From assembly GCA_029550525.1 (NCBI GenBank), contig JAKPHF010000078.1, forward strand, positions 186,001 through 250,000: a stretch of DNA of 64,000 bases, written 5' to 3'. The position numbers and the translations under genes were made by a program. This document shows, piece by piece, positions 1 to 8,521 of the stretch (the first letter of the stretch is position 1; each line of letters opens with the position of its first letter). The notes beneath the pieces were generated by a model, which was given only the letters and a program-made list of their open reading frames with translations, had not been told where the DNA came from and did no database searches. This stretch comes from Planctomycetota bacterium. Its GTDB lineage: Bacteria; Planctomycetota; Phycisphaerae; UBA1845; PWPN01.

Positions 1-761
1 TCGATGCCCAGCGAGTTTTGCTCGCCCAGGCTGGCCCGCATGATGGTCGCTTCGACCAGCACCTGCTTGGGCCGGACATCGAGCTCGCGAATGACTTTCT
101 CGATCTGCTCGAGCCGGTCCGGATAGTCGCACACCATGATGACATCCGGGCGGGACAGCAGGTTGCCCGCTCCCAATTGCGTCGTCCCTTCCGAGACGCC
201 GCTGCTTCCCGAGCTTCCGGTCGTGCCTCTGCCGGTCGTTCCACTGCTGCTGGCGTCGGCCTCCGGCATGGTGGCGATCTTGCCCTCCTGGCTGAGCAGA
301 GGCTTGATCATGGGCTCGACGTCGCTGGTGTTCACGTAATTGAGATGGAACAGCCGCGCGACCAGCTTGGGAGGCTCTGCCGCGACCGCCTGCCGCTGCT
401 CGGCCTGCCTGGCCGCTTCCTGGTCCGCGAGCTCCTTCAGTGTGTACACGTGGATGAAGTTGCCGCGCTCCACGTATGTGCAGCCGTTGGGGCCCAGGAT
501 GGACTCGAGCGCCTCATGAAAGGTCACGTCGAACAGGTCGGCGGTGACTTTCCCCTGCACACCGGCGCTGGCGATGATGTTCTTGCGGCTTTGGGTGGAC
601 AGCATGCGCAGGACGGTCGTCAACGGCACATCCACCACGTGGAGTTCCACCACATCGGGGGATTTCATGACCACCGAAGGCTGCGTGGTCGAGACCGCCT
701 CGGCGGCCTGAGCGCGGCCGCACCACAGCCAGCACGCTGTCACCAGCGCGATCGCTGCCAT
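1..761 (-). CDS. gspD: Secretin (GspD/PilQ-type outer-membrane channel), N-terminal part, cut by the left edge
   Basis: Outer-membrane secretin through which a type II secretion or type IV pilus machine passes its cargo or fibre. The frame is open from 761 to the window edge (253 codons seen). The ATG at 761 is chosen because it gives a Sec signal peptide (MAAIALVTACWLWCGRAQA). After it come a secretin N-domain-like stretch (about residues 35-110, with LTTVLRMLSTQSRKN), a second domain, a Ser/Gly/Thr-rich linker near residue 180, and the opening of the secretin core (RPKQVLVEATIMRASLGE), which is a family hallmark. It is the last visible gene of the long minus-strand pilus/secretion block. 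The pore-forming C-terminus lies outside the window, so GspD and PilQ cannot be told apart. Confidence 0.85.
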   Translation of the reverse strand, partial: MAAIALVTACWLWCGRAQAAEAVSTTQPSVVMKSPDVVELHVVDVPLTTVLRMLSTQSRKNIIASAGVQGKVTADLFDVTFHEALESILGPNGCTYVERGNFIHVYTLKELADQEAARQAEQRQAVAAEPPKLVARLFHLNYVNTSDVEPMIKPLLSQEGKIATMPEADASSSGTTGRGTTGSSGSSGVSEGTTQLGAGNLLSRPDVIMVCDYPDRLEQIEKVIRELDVRPKQVLVEATIMRASLGEQNSLGI

Positions 762-877
762 CCATGCGTCATGTCGGGCGTTGCCGATTCTCAAGCCGCA
801 CATCCGTGCACAGCCTCGATTCAGATCGGCGGCTGCGGAGCCGTCGAATTCGCCTGCAAGTGGAACGAAACGACCGT

Positions 878-1237
878 TTACCGCGACGATCCGGCGGGCC
901 AAGCGCCGGGCTGACCCCGATCCGTTCCCCGGGAACCGCCCGCACTCGGCTCGAGCAAGACCGGTGAAAGCGTCCCGGATGTCTTATCGGTCTCGACTAC
1001 CCTCACCTTAAGCGTCCCGCTCCGAAGCAACGACAGAATCTCGGCAACTTGCCCGTTGAGCCGGGCAATCCCCTCGTTCATTTCAAGCCGTTGATTGGCC
1101 GGACTGGGCAGATCCGCGTAGGCCGATCGGTTCAGCCCGCGGGCCGATAGACCACAGATCAGCCCCAGGGCGAACGCCGCCACAATCGTCCGATAACCGC
1201 GCCGCTGTCCACCACGCGCATGTGCGATGGCGTCCAT
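878..1237 (-). CDS. Small single-pass membrane protein of unknown function
   Basis: A 119-residue protein not recognised as a named family. The N-terminus is basic, followed by one hydrophobic segment (about residues 17-35, YRTIVAAFALGLICGLS), then AYADLPSPANQRLEMNE and a short helical stretch (ARLNGQVAEILSLLRSG) ending in a KVRVVETDK strand. This resembles small planctomycete proteins in which a lipid-proximal helix precedes a coiled coil (inference). The start is well supported: GAGGAGGTGA lies just upstream of the ATG at 1237, one of the best ribosome-binding sites in the window. It sits between the K-like pseudopilin and the secretin gene in the same direction, so it is probably co-transcribed with the secretion machine. 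The last 30 residues are low-complexity. Confidence 0.6.
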   Translation of the reverse strand: MDAIAHARGGQRRGYRTIVAAFALGLICGLSARGLNRSAYADLPSPANQRLEMNEGIARLNGQVAEILSLLRSGTLKVRVVETDKTSGTLSPVLLEPSAGGSRGTDRGQPGAWPAGSSR

Positions 1238-1305
1238 AGGTCACCTCCTCACATCAGCATATCGGCACGCGCGCAAGCCAAGTGGACTTCAACCGCAGAC
1301 CCGAT

Positions 1306-1340
1306 CCTCAAGTCTCAGGTCTTCAGGTCTCAAGCCTCAC
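1306..1340. repeat. Degenerate heptanucleotide array (YCTCARG type)
   Basis: About five 7-base units (CCTCAAG, TCTCAGG, one unit with an extra base, TCTCAAG, CCTCACA). It begins 10 bases beyond the stop codon of the 1351-2634 gene. On that gene's sense strand each unit reads CYTGAGR and carries a TGA. Confidence 0.75.
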
Positions 1341-1350
1341 ACTCCGTGGT

Positions 1351-2634
1351 TCACTCGGTAACCGCTTGCCAGGTGCCCGGCTCCAGTTCGAGCCAGCTTG
1401 CCCGGTACATCAGGGGCGGCGACAGGAACAGGTTGGGATCGGCCGTGAGTTGAACCTGGTCTTTGATCGTCACCGGCCCGTCGGCGATGAGCACGCCACG
1501 AATGCGGGTTTGATTCTCGATGACGACGGTCGAGGAGGAGCCCACCACGTGAAAGACGCCGCGGAGAAGGCCGGAATAGCTGTCCCAGAAATCATTGTCG
1601 CTCTGGTCCTCGTACGGCATGCCGGGCGGGTTGAAGTTGGCCCGGCCCGCTTCCTGGAGGCTCGAATCGAGGCGGATCTCGCAGGGACCGTTGACGATGA
1701 GCGATGGATAATCCGCCCGTGCCGGCTCCCACAACAAGCCATCGCTGAGGATCAGCTTTCTGCCGGCCGCCAGTTCAACTACCAATGTGCCGACTATACG
1801 GCAGTTTCGTATCCGGAAGTCGCCGGACGGCTTGAGATGAAAGAGACCATCCGGACTGGACTTGGACGGCACCCAGGGATTCGAGTCCGGGCCGATCGCC
1901 GTCCACTCCAGCACACTGCCCGCCAAGGCCGCAGGAACGGATATGGCCGTGCTTCGCGAGCGGTAGTAGCTCCAGGCGGCGGCGGGCGACGGCTTGTTCG
2001 ACGCGTCGGACATCACCGTCCCCGAGATCCATCCCCAGTTGGAGACCTGACGGGCTTCCACGTCGCCGATGACTGTGCCGGTGTTCGTGAACGTGGCATT
2101 GGTCGAGATCGGCCCTTCCGCGAGTTGGAGATAAGCGCCGCTGGCGGTCACATTGGACCCCGAATGCAACGCCGTCCGCAGCAGATCCAGCGTTGGGTGA
2201 TAGGCTCGCACGGTCCAGCGGAAGATCGCCTCGGGCCGCGCCGGCGTGCCGGCGATGCCCGTGCCATGAATCAGCACGGGCGTGTCGGCGTCTACGAGCA
2301 GGGCCGAACCGTCGGGCTCACTGATCCCGGCCGAGCAGTACCCGCGATCCAGAGCAAGCGGCATGCGCGAGGCCCACGTGGCGTAGTTGCTGCGCCAGCT
2401 CGGGTCGGCCATGGAGTGCGCGACCACGGTTTCCACCGCCGAGCGGGCATGGATCCGGGCCCGCTGGGCGGCGATCGCGGTCTGACCGGCCCGGGACTGC
2501 ACGCGCACCAGCGTCAGCGAGGAAAGCCCGACGACCGACACCAGCATGGCCGCGCCGAGGATGAGGATGTACCCGCTGCCGCGACGGGTGTGCCGGCGCA
2601 CGGCGGCTGATCGGCGCAGGCAGTGTGCCATCAT
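1351..2634 (-). CDS. PilX/GspK-like minor pseudopilin
   Basis: A 427-residue protein with a prepilin-like N-terminus: a basic stretch, a Gly at about residue 22, then a long hydrophobic helix (YILILGAAMLVSVVGLSSL). The usual Glu at position +5 is absent, as is normal for PilX and GspK proteins, which cap the pseudopilus. The remainder is beta-rich and has little similarity I can name; about residues 150-330 could be a polymer-tip or adhesin-like domain (inference). The start codon at 2634 overlaps the stop of the upstream I-like gene as ATGA, showing translational coupling; a second ATG follows immediately. Position in the G-H-J-I-K order supports the K assignment more than the sequence does. 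Confidence 0.6.
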   Translation of the reverse strand: MMAHCLRRSAAVRRHTRRGSGYILILGAAMLVSVVGLSSLTLVRVQSRAGQTAIAAQRARIHARSAVETVVAHSMADPSWRSNYATWASRMPLALDRGYCSAGISEPDGSALLVDADTPVLIHGTGIAGTPARPEAIFRWTVRAYHPTLDLLRTALHSGSNVTASGAYLQLAEGPISTNATFTNTGTVIGDVEARQVSNWGWISGTVMSDASNKPSPAAAWSYYRSRSTAISVPAALAGSVLEWTAIGPDSNPWVPSKSSPDGLFHLKPSGDFRIRNCRIVGTLVVELAAGRKLILSDGLLWEPARADYPSLIVNGPCEIRLDSSLQEAGRANFNPPGMPYEDQSDNDFWDSYSGLLRGVFHVVGSSSTVVIENQTRIRGVLIADGPVTIKDQVQLTADPNLFLSPPLMYRASWLELEPGTWQAVTE

Positions 2635-3197
2635 AAGCCCCGCCCTCGTCCGGCAATCGCCACCAGCGTCGCCACCGGACGGCGGTCCTTGGCGGCGCTC
2701 ACATTGCCGCCGGGCCGCACTCGGCCCACTTCGACGCTAATGCGCTTCAACCCGTAGTCCGTGCCGACCGGACTATCAAGGTTGTTGAAGTTCACGAACG
2801 TCACGGTCACGCTCCGATACCAGCCACTCTCGATCGCCAGGGGAGTGCCGTCAGCATGGCGAGGCGGACTGGCCAGCCACCCGTGGTAATCGTCCACGTC
2901 GTCGAACAAGGACCGGTTCCCGGTTGCCTGCTCCTCGCTGCTGGGTCCCAGCGACGTCGAGGAGGTTGAAGCCGGATCCCAGTAGCTCTTGGTCAGGATT
3001 TCCGACAGGAGCTGCTCGGCAAGCAAGTGGGCGACCTGCTGCTCCGTGGTGACTTGGCGCGATCGGCTGGTGCTCGCCACGCCGGTCAGCGCGGCACACA
3101 TCATCACCGCGACGACAATGGTCGAGATGGCCGCCTCGGCCAGCGTGAAGCCAGTCCGCAGTCGTCTGACGCTCCCGGGCCATTGCGTCGTAATCAT
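2631..3197 (-). CDS. PilV/GspI-like minor pseudopilin
   Basis: A 188-residue type IV prepilin-like protein. The N-terminus holds the prepilin peptidase site and hydrophobic helix: RLRTGFTLAEAAISTIVVAV, with cleavage expected after Gly and Glu at +5 of the mature protein. The body contains two charged segments (EQQVAHLLAEQLLSEIL) like the helix that follows the cleavage site in GspI and PilV. The frame is open upstream to 3335, but the ATG at 3197 is chosen because it lies one base after the TGA of the J-like gene and places the cleavage site near residue 17. Its product should assemble with the J- and K-like proteins into the pseudopilus tip (family knowledge). Confidence 0.75.
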   Translation of the reverse strand: MITTQWPGSVRRLRTGFTLAEAAISTIVVAVMMCAALTGVASTSRSRQVTTEQQVAHLLAEQLLSEILTKSYWDPASTSSTSLGPSSEEQATGNRSLFDDVDDYHGWLASPPRHADGTPLAIESGWYRSVTVTFVNFNNLDSPVGTDYGLKRISVEVGRVRPGGNVSAAKDRRPVATLVAIAGRGRGL

Positions 3198-3198
3198 G

Positions 3199-4269
3199 TC
3201 ACTCGGGCAGGTTCGCAAGCTGAGCCCCCGCATACAGGCGATTCGACGCATCCCGGCCGGCCTGCAACTCCCAACGGACCGTGCCCAACCGCATTTCCGT
3301 ATTCCTGTCAGAGTCTCCGCCCGAGCACGTACCATATACCTCGAAGAGCAGCGCCTGCTTGGAGCGGACGGTCCAGATCAGCCCGCCGAGGCTGGTGGTC
3401 ATGAACACGTACCCCTCCTCGACCGCATTCTTGCTGTGGTAACGAAGCTCGCACACGTCGGTCCAGTTTCCCTTCAAGAGCAGACAATAACTGCCGTTTG
3501 GCGACAGGTTGCCGGAATAGGGCACGGCAATGCTGTACCAGGCGTGCGAGGTTTTGAATTCGCTTTCGGGGACCGTGTTCTCCGCATACAACGTGTTGCC
3601 CGGCCGGCCGTCGGATTGGGCGGATCGAAACTGGAGCGTCAACTGTCCACTGGCGCCGCCCACCTGCCGGCAGTAGAACACCGCCCGCGTGATCTTCCAT
3701 GAACTCGCGCCGGCGGGCAGCGACACACGAAACGACTGGCTGGCCCAATCGAGCGTATTGATGCGGAAGCTGCTTAAGTCTTTGGCTGAATGGTGGCCGG
3801 CCACCAGCTTGTCCGATCCCATGGCTGGAACGGGCACGGGCACGAGATCGTAGCTTAGCGCGAATGCGAAAACATTGGTGAGCAAAGCGGTTTCGGGTTC
3901 GGCGTTGTAGCGTCGCATCAGGCCGTCGCCCGGCGTGCCCGACCACCAGTAGCGGATTTCCTCCGACACTCCGTCGTTATCGCGGTCGGGCACCGAGAAG
4001 GTCACCGCCCGTGCGGACCGTTCCGACACCGCCAGGGCCTCGTTCAACTCGCGCACCATCTGGTTGGATACGTCGGCCGCACTTCGAATGCAGGCGGATG
4101 GGCTGGAAGAGGTTTCGATCGAGCGCACGGACACCAGCACCGCCGAGGAGATCCCCACTGCCAGAACGCTCATCACCGCCATGCTGATGATGAGTTCCAC
4201 CAAACTGAAGCCGAGGCTCGCCCGGGCGGCGAAGCTCGATCGTATGCGTGAAGCGTTACTCCTCGACAT
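3199..4269 (-). CDS. PulJ/GspJ-like minor pseudopilin
   Basis: A 356-residue prepilin-like protein, long for GspJ (usually about 200). Start at ATG 4269 overlaps the end of the H-like gene by 14 bases; an in-frame ATG at 4290 is possible but less likely. The prepilin motif is clear: ARASLGFSLVELIISMAVMS, cleaved after Gly with Glu at +5. The extra length lies after about residue 130 and looks like an inserted beta-sandwich (HAWYSIAVPYSGNLSPNGSY, then a Cys-containing stretch). It ends with a short GspJ-like strand (LGTVRWELQAGRD). Neighbours on both sides are pseudopilins. The inserted domain might bind a substrate at the fibre tip (inference). Confidence 0.7.
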   Translation of the reverse strand: MSRSNASRIRSSFAARASLGFSLVELIISMAVMSVLAVGISSAVLVSVRSIETSSSPSACIRSAADVSNQMVRELNEALAVSERSARAVTFSVPDRDNDGVSEEIRYWWSGTPGDGLMRRYNAEPETALLTNVFAFALSYDLVPVPVPAMGSDKLVAGHHSAKDLSSFRINTLDWASQSFRVSLPAGASSWKITRAVFYCRQVGGASGQLTLQFRSAQSDGRPGNTLYAENTVPESEFKTSHAWYSIAVPYSGNLSPNGSYCLLLKGNWTDVCELRYHSKNAVEEGYVFMTTSLGGLIWTVRSKQALLFEVYGTCSGGDSDRNTEMRLGTVRWELQAGRDASNRLYAGAQLANLPE

Positions 4270-4795
4270 ACGCTCGCCCCGTCGATGCATCGATCGTGAT
4301 CCGAACGTTTCGGCTCTGTCCTGCGAGGACGATCTTCAGTTCGGCCTCTGCCAGATCGCACTGAATCACAGGCCGGCCGTGGGCATCGTACGCGAGGACC
4401 GATCCTCCGGCCCCGTCCAGATCCACGTTCTTGATGGCGACACCGTATGGCGGCAGCGTGAGATCCACGACGTACGGCTTGTCGGGACGGTTGATGTCGG
4501 CCACGCCCTCGAGCGCGTACGTGCTCGCCGACTTGTCGAAGCGCACCTGCCGGGTCGTGCCCAAAGCGACCGCCTGCTGACGAGCAAGATCCAGATCGGC
4601 CGCCACACGCCGGGCCGCCGCGGTCAACTGGTGGTGCGCCGGCGATCGCGACAACCGGGCGAGACCGATGGAGGCCATCACCGCGATTACCACGAGGACC
4701 AGAATCAGCTCGAGCAAAGAGAAACCGGCGGTCCGCCGCAAAGGCAGAGCACCGGCTTGCTCGCTCGACCACGTTGTTCTCAGCCGCCAACCCAT
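4256..4795 (-). CDS. gspH: GspH/FimT-type pseudopilin
   Basis: A 179-residue minor pseudopilin. The motif LRRTAGFSLLELILVLVVIA gives a prepilin peptidase site at about residue 24 with Glu +5, followed by a helix carrying RRVAADLDLARQQAVALGTT, the typical GspH/FimT segment. The C-terminal half is beta-rich and ends with a GspH-like stretch (RNVRITIDASTGRAYVEE). It is encoded immediately after the major pseudopilin, separated by a 134-base gap that holds a GC palindrome. Assignment is from motif and order; FimT-like pilins are the alternative. Confidence 0.8.
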   Translation of the reverse strand: MGWRLRTTWSSEQAGALPLRRTAGFSLLELILVLVVIAVMASIGLARLSRSPAHHQLTAAARRVAADLDLARQQAVALGTTRQVRFDKSASTYALEGVADINRPDKPYVVDLTLPPYGVAIKNVDLDGAGGSVLAYDAHGRPVIQCDLAEAELKIVLAGQSRNVRITIDASTGRAYVEE

Positions 4796-4860
4796 GGGTC
4801 ACCCTGCCCATTGTTGCAGCGGTGCATTCGCATTCCTCGAGAGTCTCCGGCCTCTTGGGG

Positions 4861-4879
4861 GGCGGGCGCCTCGCCCGCC
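4861..4879. repeat. GC palindrome, GGCGGGCG-loop-CGCCCGCC
   Basis: Perfect 8-bp stem with a 3-base loop (CCT), in the gap between the G- and H-like genes. One of about nine copies of the same palindrome in intergenic DNA of this window. Its position inside an operon means it could act as an mRNA-stabilising hairpin as REP elements do (inference). Confidence 0.8.
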
Positions 4880-4929
4880 TCCGAGAGGCGGCCCGCCACG
4901 CTGCAGGCAATCACGAGCCGGGCTCGCTC

Positions 4930-5406
4930 TTACCAGGAGGCGTACTCGGTTCCGTTGGAGGCCTTGACGCCGGCCGCCACGTTCGCCGTCAGCTTGCCGG
5001 TGGTCTCGTCGTAGATCCAACCCACGTCGGCTCCGGCGGACGCCGCCACCTTCGTCTTGCCTGCATTATCACCCACCGTGAGCGGCGGAACCTTGTGCAG
5101 GTACGGGCCATAGATAATGCCGTTGGCTTCGTCTCGGGTCGTGGACGTCGCTGTGCCGGCCTTGTTGGTGTATTTGGTCAGTTGGTCTTCGAACTCTGCC
5201 ACGGTCGGGAACTTGCCGCCGTGCTCGGCCGCATACGTCTCGATCGCGGTCCGCAGGACGGCCAGATTCTGGCCCAGCGCTGATTCGTCCGCGCCTTTGG
5301 CACCGCGGCTGATTCGCGGCAGGGCAATGGCGGAAATCACGGCCAAAATGACGATGACGATGACCAGCTCGATCAGACTGAATCCGGTTGTGCGAGAACG
5401 ACTCAT
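4930..5406 (-). CDS. gspG: GspG-like major pseudopilin
   Basis: Major subunit of the pseudopilus or pilus, 158 residues. The N-terminus MSRSRTTGFSLIELVIVIVI has a very short leader, cleavage after Gly-8 and Glu at +5, and runs into LAVISAIALPRISRGAKGAD. The following helix (LGQNLAVLRTAIETYAAEHG) and a GspG-like body complete it. The frame extends upstream to 5472, but ATG 5406 gives a normal leader and has GAGGG about 10 bases upstream. A 165-base gap separates it from the preceding gene, which may hold a separate promoter, as expected for the most abundant subunit. The C-terminal half lacks an obvious disulphide loop, which fits GspG rather than a type IVa major pilin. Confidence 0.85.
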   Translation of the reverse strand: MSRSRTTGFSLIELVIVIVILAVISAIALPRISRGAKGADESALGQNLAVLRTAIETYAAEHGGKFPTVAEFEDQLTKYTNKAGTATSTTRDEANGIIYGPYLHKVPPLTVGDNAGKTKVAASAGADVGWIYDETTGKLTANVAAGVKASNGTEYASW

Positions 5407-5571
5407 GGTATGACCCTCATTTTCGTGATCGTGGTTTCCGGTTGCCCCCAAACGCGGGATACTGTTAGTCAAATCGTGTCACCGGCGATCCCACTTTACA
5501 TCTGAAATATCCAAAGAAGGTTTCGTGTCCGGGACGTGTCGCAGCGCGACTGTTCGCACCGTTTTTATGGG

Positions 5572-6144
5572 TCAGGGCAACGGCAGATCGAGCGTGACCG
5601 TCCGATCGCCCTTAACCAGTTGCACCCGATAACGTTCGACGCGGACGAGTTGGTATCCGTCCACCGTCTCTCCCACTCGCACCACGCGATCGTCGATGAT
5701 GGCCCAGGAACGTTCACCCTGCAGTGTGGTGCCCTTGAGCGTGTGGGCGGATTGAAAACGAGCAAGCTCCTGTCGGCGCAGTTCCAACTCGCTTTCGAGA
5801 GTCTTTTGCCTGGTGGCCTTCCTCTCGGGCGACATCTCCTCGAATGCCGCCTGCATGACGGGCGTCAGTTGGAACACGTCGCGCTGAGCCGTTTGGACCG
5901 GCCGGCTTGGCGTGCCGGACTGCTCTTTCAGCAGCACCTCGAACACCTGAGCGATGGCGGGACCGGACACGTTGGTACCGGCCCGCGGCTTGTTCGCGTC
6001 CACCGCCCCGACTGGTGTGACGAGCTGCGCTGTATTCGATGCCTCGGCCGGTCCGCCGCTCAATCGGTCGATGATCAGACCGAACAGTGCCGCCACCAGC
6101 ACCAGCCCGTACATCATCGCCTTCTTTCGTCCGAGTTTGTTCAT
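5572..6144 (-). CDS. Inner-membrane protein in the PilP/GspC position
   Basis: A 190-residue protein with a short cytoplasmic N-terminus, one membrane helix (about residues 8-25, AMMYGLVLVAALFGLIIDRL), a long charged linker and a small C-terminal domain (about 130-190: GERSWAIIDDRVVRVGETV, then two repeated beta strands). The last 60 residues resemble the homology region of PilP/GspC proteins (a strand-GD.V..V pattern). The frame extends to 6306 but ATG 6144 forms an ATGA overlap with the stop of PilO, so that is the start chosen. In type IV pilus and T2SS clusters the gene after pilO links the inner-membrane platform to the secretin. That role is inferred from position and topology. Confidence 0.6.
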   Translation of the reverse strand: MNKLGRKKAMMYGLVLVAALFGLIIDRLSGGPAEASNTAQLVTPVGAVDANKPRAGTNVSGPAIAQVFEVLLKEQSGTPSRPVQTAQRDVFQLTPVMQAAFEEMSPERKATRQKTLESELELRRQELARFQSAHTLKGTTLQGERSWAIIDDRVVRVGETVDGYQLVRVERYRVQLVKGDRTVTLDLPLP

Positions 6145-6728
6145 GGTCGAGCCACCGCCATCTGAACTGCCTGCTCGGCTTTTCCACGGTACAGTCTGAG
6201 CGAGCAGGAGAACTCGCACGCGATCTGCCCCGCACCGACGGGCGTGCTGATGGTGATGTGCGTCACATCCAGCAACGGCACGCCCTCCTCCACCAGCGCC
6301 AGCCATTGCAGGAGCGCGGGCCAGGTCGCCACGCCGTCCAACGAAAACGCCTCCTGCTGGTACTCGGCGAGCAGTTGCACGTTCTGAGGCTGCCAGCGAC
6401 TGATCCGAACGTCACACTGCCGCGCCAGCTCGTTGATGCGAGCCAGCACTTCGCCGGGTGCACCCGTGCCGGTCAGGCCGCGACTCCGCAGTTGCAGTTC
6501 AGACCGGGCCTCTTCCAGGGCTCGCAAACGCGTCCGGTATTCTGCTTGGGACGTATGAATGGCCTGCGTGGCTGCTTCCTGACGCTCCTCCAGATCCTTG
6601 CCCGCGAGCATGTCGCGAAGTGGCTGATCCAATAGCAACACGTAACCGACCACCGCCAGCGCGATCACCGCCGCGGCACCGGCGAGGTCGATTTCCAGGC
6701 CCTTCAGGCTGTTGCGATGAATCACCAT
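6141..6728 (-). CDS. pilO: PilO-like inner-membrane platform protein
   Basis: A 195-residue protein with an N-terminal helix (about residues 16-34, AGAAAVIALAVVGYVLLLDQ), then a coiled coil (about 50-100, ERQEAATQAIHTSQAEYRTR) and a ferredoxin-like C-terminal domain with a strand VPLLDVTHITISTP. This layout is that of PilO/GspM. It binds PilN and helps form the alignment complex around the pilus (family knowledge). ATG 6728 overlaps the end of pilN by seven bases; a GTG at 6749 is the alternative start. It lies in the order pilM-pilN-pilO. Confidence 0.75.
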   Translation of the reverse strand: MVIHRNSLKGLEIDLAGAAAVIALAVVGYVLLLDQPLRDMLAGKDLEERQEAATQAIHTSQAEYRTRLRALEEARSELQLRSRGLTGTGAPGEVLARINELARQCDVRISRWQPQNVQLLAEYQQEAFSLDGVATWPALLQWLALVEEGVPLLDVTHITISTPVGAGQIACEFSCSLRLYRGKAEQAVQMAVARP

Positions 6729-7342
6729 TGCGTTCGAATCGTAAACCACACGCCTTCACCGTTCAGGAACGGTTGCCGCAAGGCCGACTCCAGCGTGCAT
6801 TGCCCCACTTGCCCCCGGTTGTTCAGATTCTTCAGGAACCGGGCCACCGAGTCGTGATCGACGGCCACGCCGCTGATCACCAACCCGCGAGCCACGGACG
6901 CTTGCTTGCCCTCATCCTCGGCTGTTACCCCCGGCCCTCGCACCGGCACGATCGGTCCCGAAACCACGGGCGCCGTGGGAGGGTCGGTCTCCAGCCGCGT
7001 TAACACCGCGGTTTCCGGCACGCACTCCGACAACGCAGCGAACAGCTCACTCCAGCGATGCTTTCGGCTGAGCCGTTCGGCCAGGGCGATCTGCCGCTGC
7101 ACTTCCGCATGCTCGACGGCCAGCTTCGCCGAGCGAGCCTGGATGCTCGCTCGTTGCTGCTCGGCCGCCGCCAGTCCGCGCTGCAGCTCCCGCGACTGCC
7201 GCCCGAGCTGTCGCAGTGTGAGCACCGCCGGAACCTGCAGGGCGATCACCACGACACCGACCGTCACCCACATTCGCAGGCGACGAGTGCGCCGGCATCG
7301 CCGCTGATAAGCGTCCGGAAGCAGGTTCACCCGCACGGACAT
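6722..7342 (-). CDS. pilN: PilN-like inner-membrane platform protein
   Basis: A 206-residue protein that starts MSVRVNLLPDAYQRR, the signature N-terminus of PilN, which docks into a groove of PilM. One membrane helix follows (about residues 24-43, MWVTVGVVVIALQVPAVLTL), then a coiled coil (about 45-100) and a compact beta-alpha domain with ESALRQPFLNGEGVWFTIRT. The start ATG at 7342 shares one base with the pilM stop (TGATG), so the two are translationally coupled. Longer in-frame starts (to 7531) would put the PilM-binding motif internally and are rejected. Confidence 0.85.
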   Translation of the reverse strand: MSVRVNLLPDAYQRRCRRTRRLRMWVTVGVVVIALQVPAVLTLRQLGRQSRELQRGLAAAEQQRASIQARSAKLAVEHAEVQRQIALAERLSRKHRWSELFAALSECVPETAVLTRLETDPPTAPVVSGPIVPVRGPGVTAEDEGKQASVARGLVISGVAVDHDSVARFLKNLNNRGQVGQCTLESALRQPFLNGEGVWFTIRTQW

Positions 7343-8451
7343 CAGTTCATCTCTCCCAGGCACGCGCCCAGCGAGTTGACCACGCGCGAAACCGCGGACT
7401 CCCACCGGCCGGACGGAACCACCCAATCGCCCGGCAGCAAGTCCGGCGTGACCTTGTGAATCACAACACCCAGCATGTCGCCGAGGACGTCCGGAAATCC
7501 GGCCAGATCCGCGCCACCGCCGATCACCCACAGCCCGGCGATCGGCCGATCCGGATACAGGCCCATGGCGTACCGAAACGACCGCTGTATCTCTTCGGCC
7601 AGGCTGCGGATCGTCGGACGAAGCGCCCCCAGCAGAATGCCCGCCATCCGCCGACTGTCCACCGCGTCCGAGATGGGCAGCCCGGAACGGTAATGTCCGT
7701 CCGTGCCGTGAATGCCGTAGTGCCGTTTATAAGACTCGGCAATGCCAAACTCGACACCGAGCTCTTCGCTGATCCGCCGCGTCATCTCGTCACCGCCTTT
7801 GGGAATGCAGCGAACATAGACGGGCACCTCGTCGATCCCGATGTACAGGCGGACGGCGGCTTTGCCCACGTCGAGCACACCCCACAACTGCTCCGGCGCA
7901 GGTCGATTAGTCAGCCGGGAGCAGGCTCGCATGGCGGCCAGCGGCCCCACGTCGATTCGGCGGCAAGTAAGTCCCTGCTCGTTAAGCCACGCCAACACAC
8001 CCAGGATCACTTCGCGGCGAGCGGCCGCCACCATCAAATTAGGCGCGTCGAGATGACCGGGCACGAGCCGCCAAACGTCCATCTCCACGCTTTCCACCGG
8101 ATGGCTGATGTGACGGCCCACCTCATGCTGAATGGCAGCCAGCAACTGGTCGTGTTCGAACTGGAGCAGATTCTCGGGCACCCGCAGCGGAGCACACTCG
8201 ATGTCCGGCGGTGCCAGCGACACGACCACTTCGTTGCCCTGGAAGCGGGTTCGATCGATCGCCGGCCAGCGCGGCATTGCGGCAGCGCCATCACCCGCCG
8301 GTGGATCGCCGCCCGGCGCGGGCTTCACCGGCAGTTCGCACCATCGCTGGAGGGCCAACTTGCCGCCCTGGCGATCGAGCTGCACGACGTGCAGACTCGC
8401 CGTCCCCAGGTCAACCGCGATAGGACTGTGTTGTTTGACCGACCGGAACAA
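7342..8451 (-). CDS. pilM: PilM-like actin-fold ATPase
   Basis: Cytoplasmic actin/FtsA-fold protein that binds PilN and connects the pilus motor to the inner-membrane platform. The 369 residues include the phosphate-1 motif (PIAVDLGTASLHVVQLDRQG), a second nucleotide motif (LWGVLDVGKAAVRLYIGIDE) and the adenosine motif (IAGLWVIGGGADLAGFPDVL). The start is TTG at 8451, supported by AGGGAGA about 8 bases upstream and by the immediate MFRSVKQHSPIAVDLG context, like PilM proteins elsewhere. It is followed by pilN with a one-base overlap. Length and motifs agree well with the family. Confidence 0.85.
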   Translation of the reverse strand: MFRSVKQHSPIAVDLGTASLHVVQLDRQGGKLALQRWCELPVKPAPGGDPPAGDGAAAMPRWPAIDRTRFQGNEVVVSLAPPDIECAPLRVPENLLQFEHDQLLAAIQHEVGRHISHPVESVEMDVWRLVPGHLDAPNLMVAAARREVILGVLAWLNEQGLTCRRIDVGPLAAMRACSRLTNRPAPEQLWGVLDVGKAAVRLYIGIDEVPVYVRCIPKGGDEMTRRISEELGVEFGIAESYKRHYGIHGTDGHYRSGLPISDAVDSRRMAGILLGALRPTIRSLAEEIQRSFRYAMGLYPDRPIAGLWVIGGGADLAGFPDVLGDMLGVVIHKVTPDLLPGDWVVPSGRWESAVSRVVNSLGACLGEMN

Positions 8452-8521
8452 TCGTGTCTCCCTATGCCGTGCACGTCGGCCCGCGTTCTGCGGCCGCGGG
8501 CGCGCACGGCCCGATGCGGCA

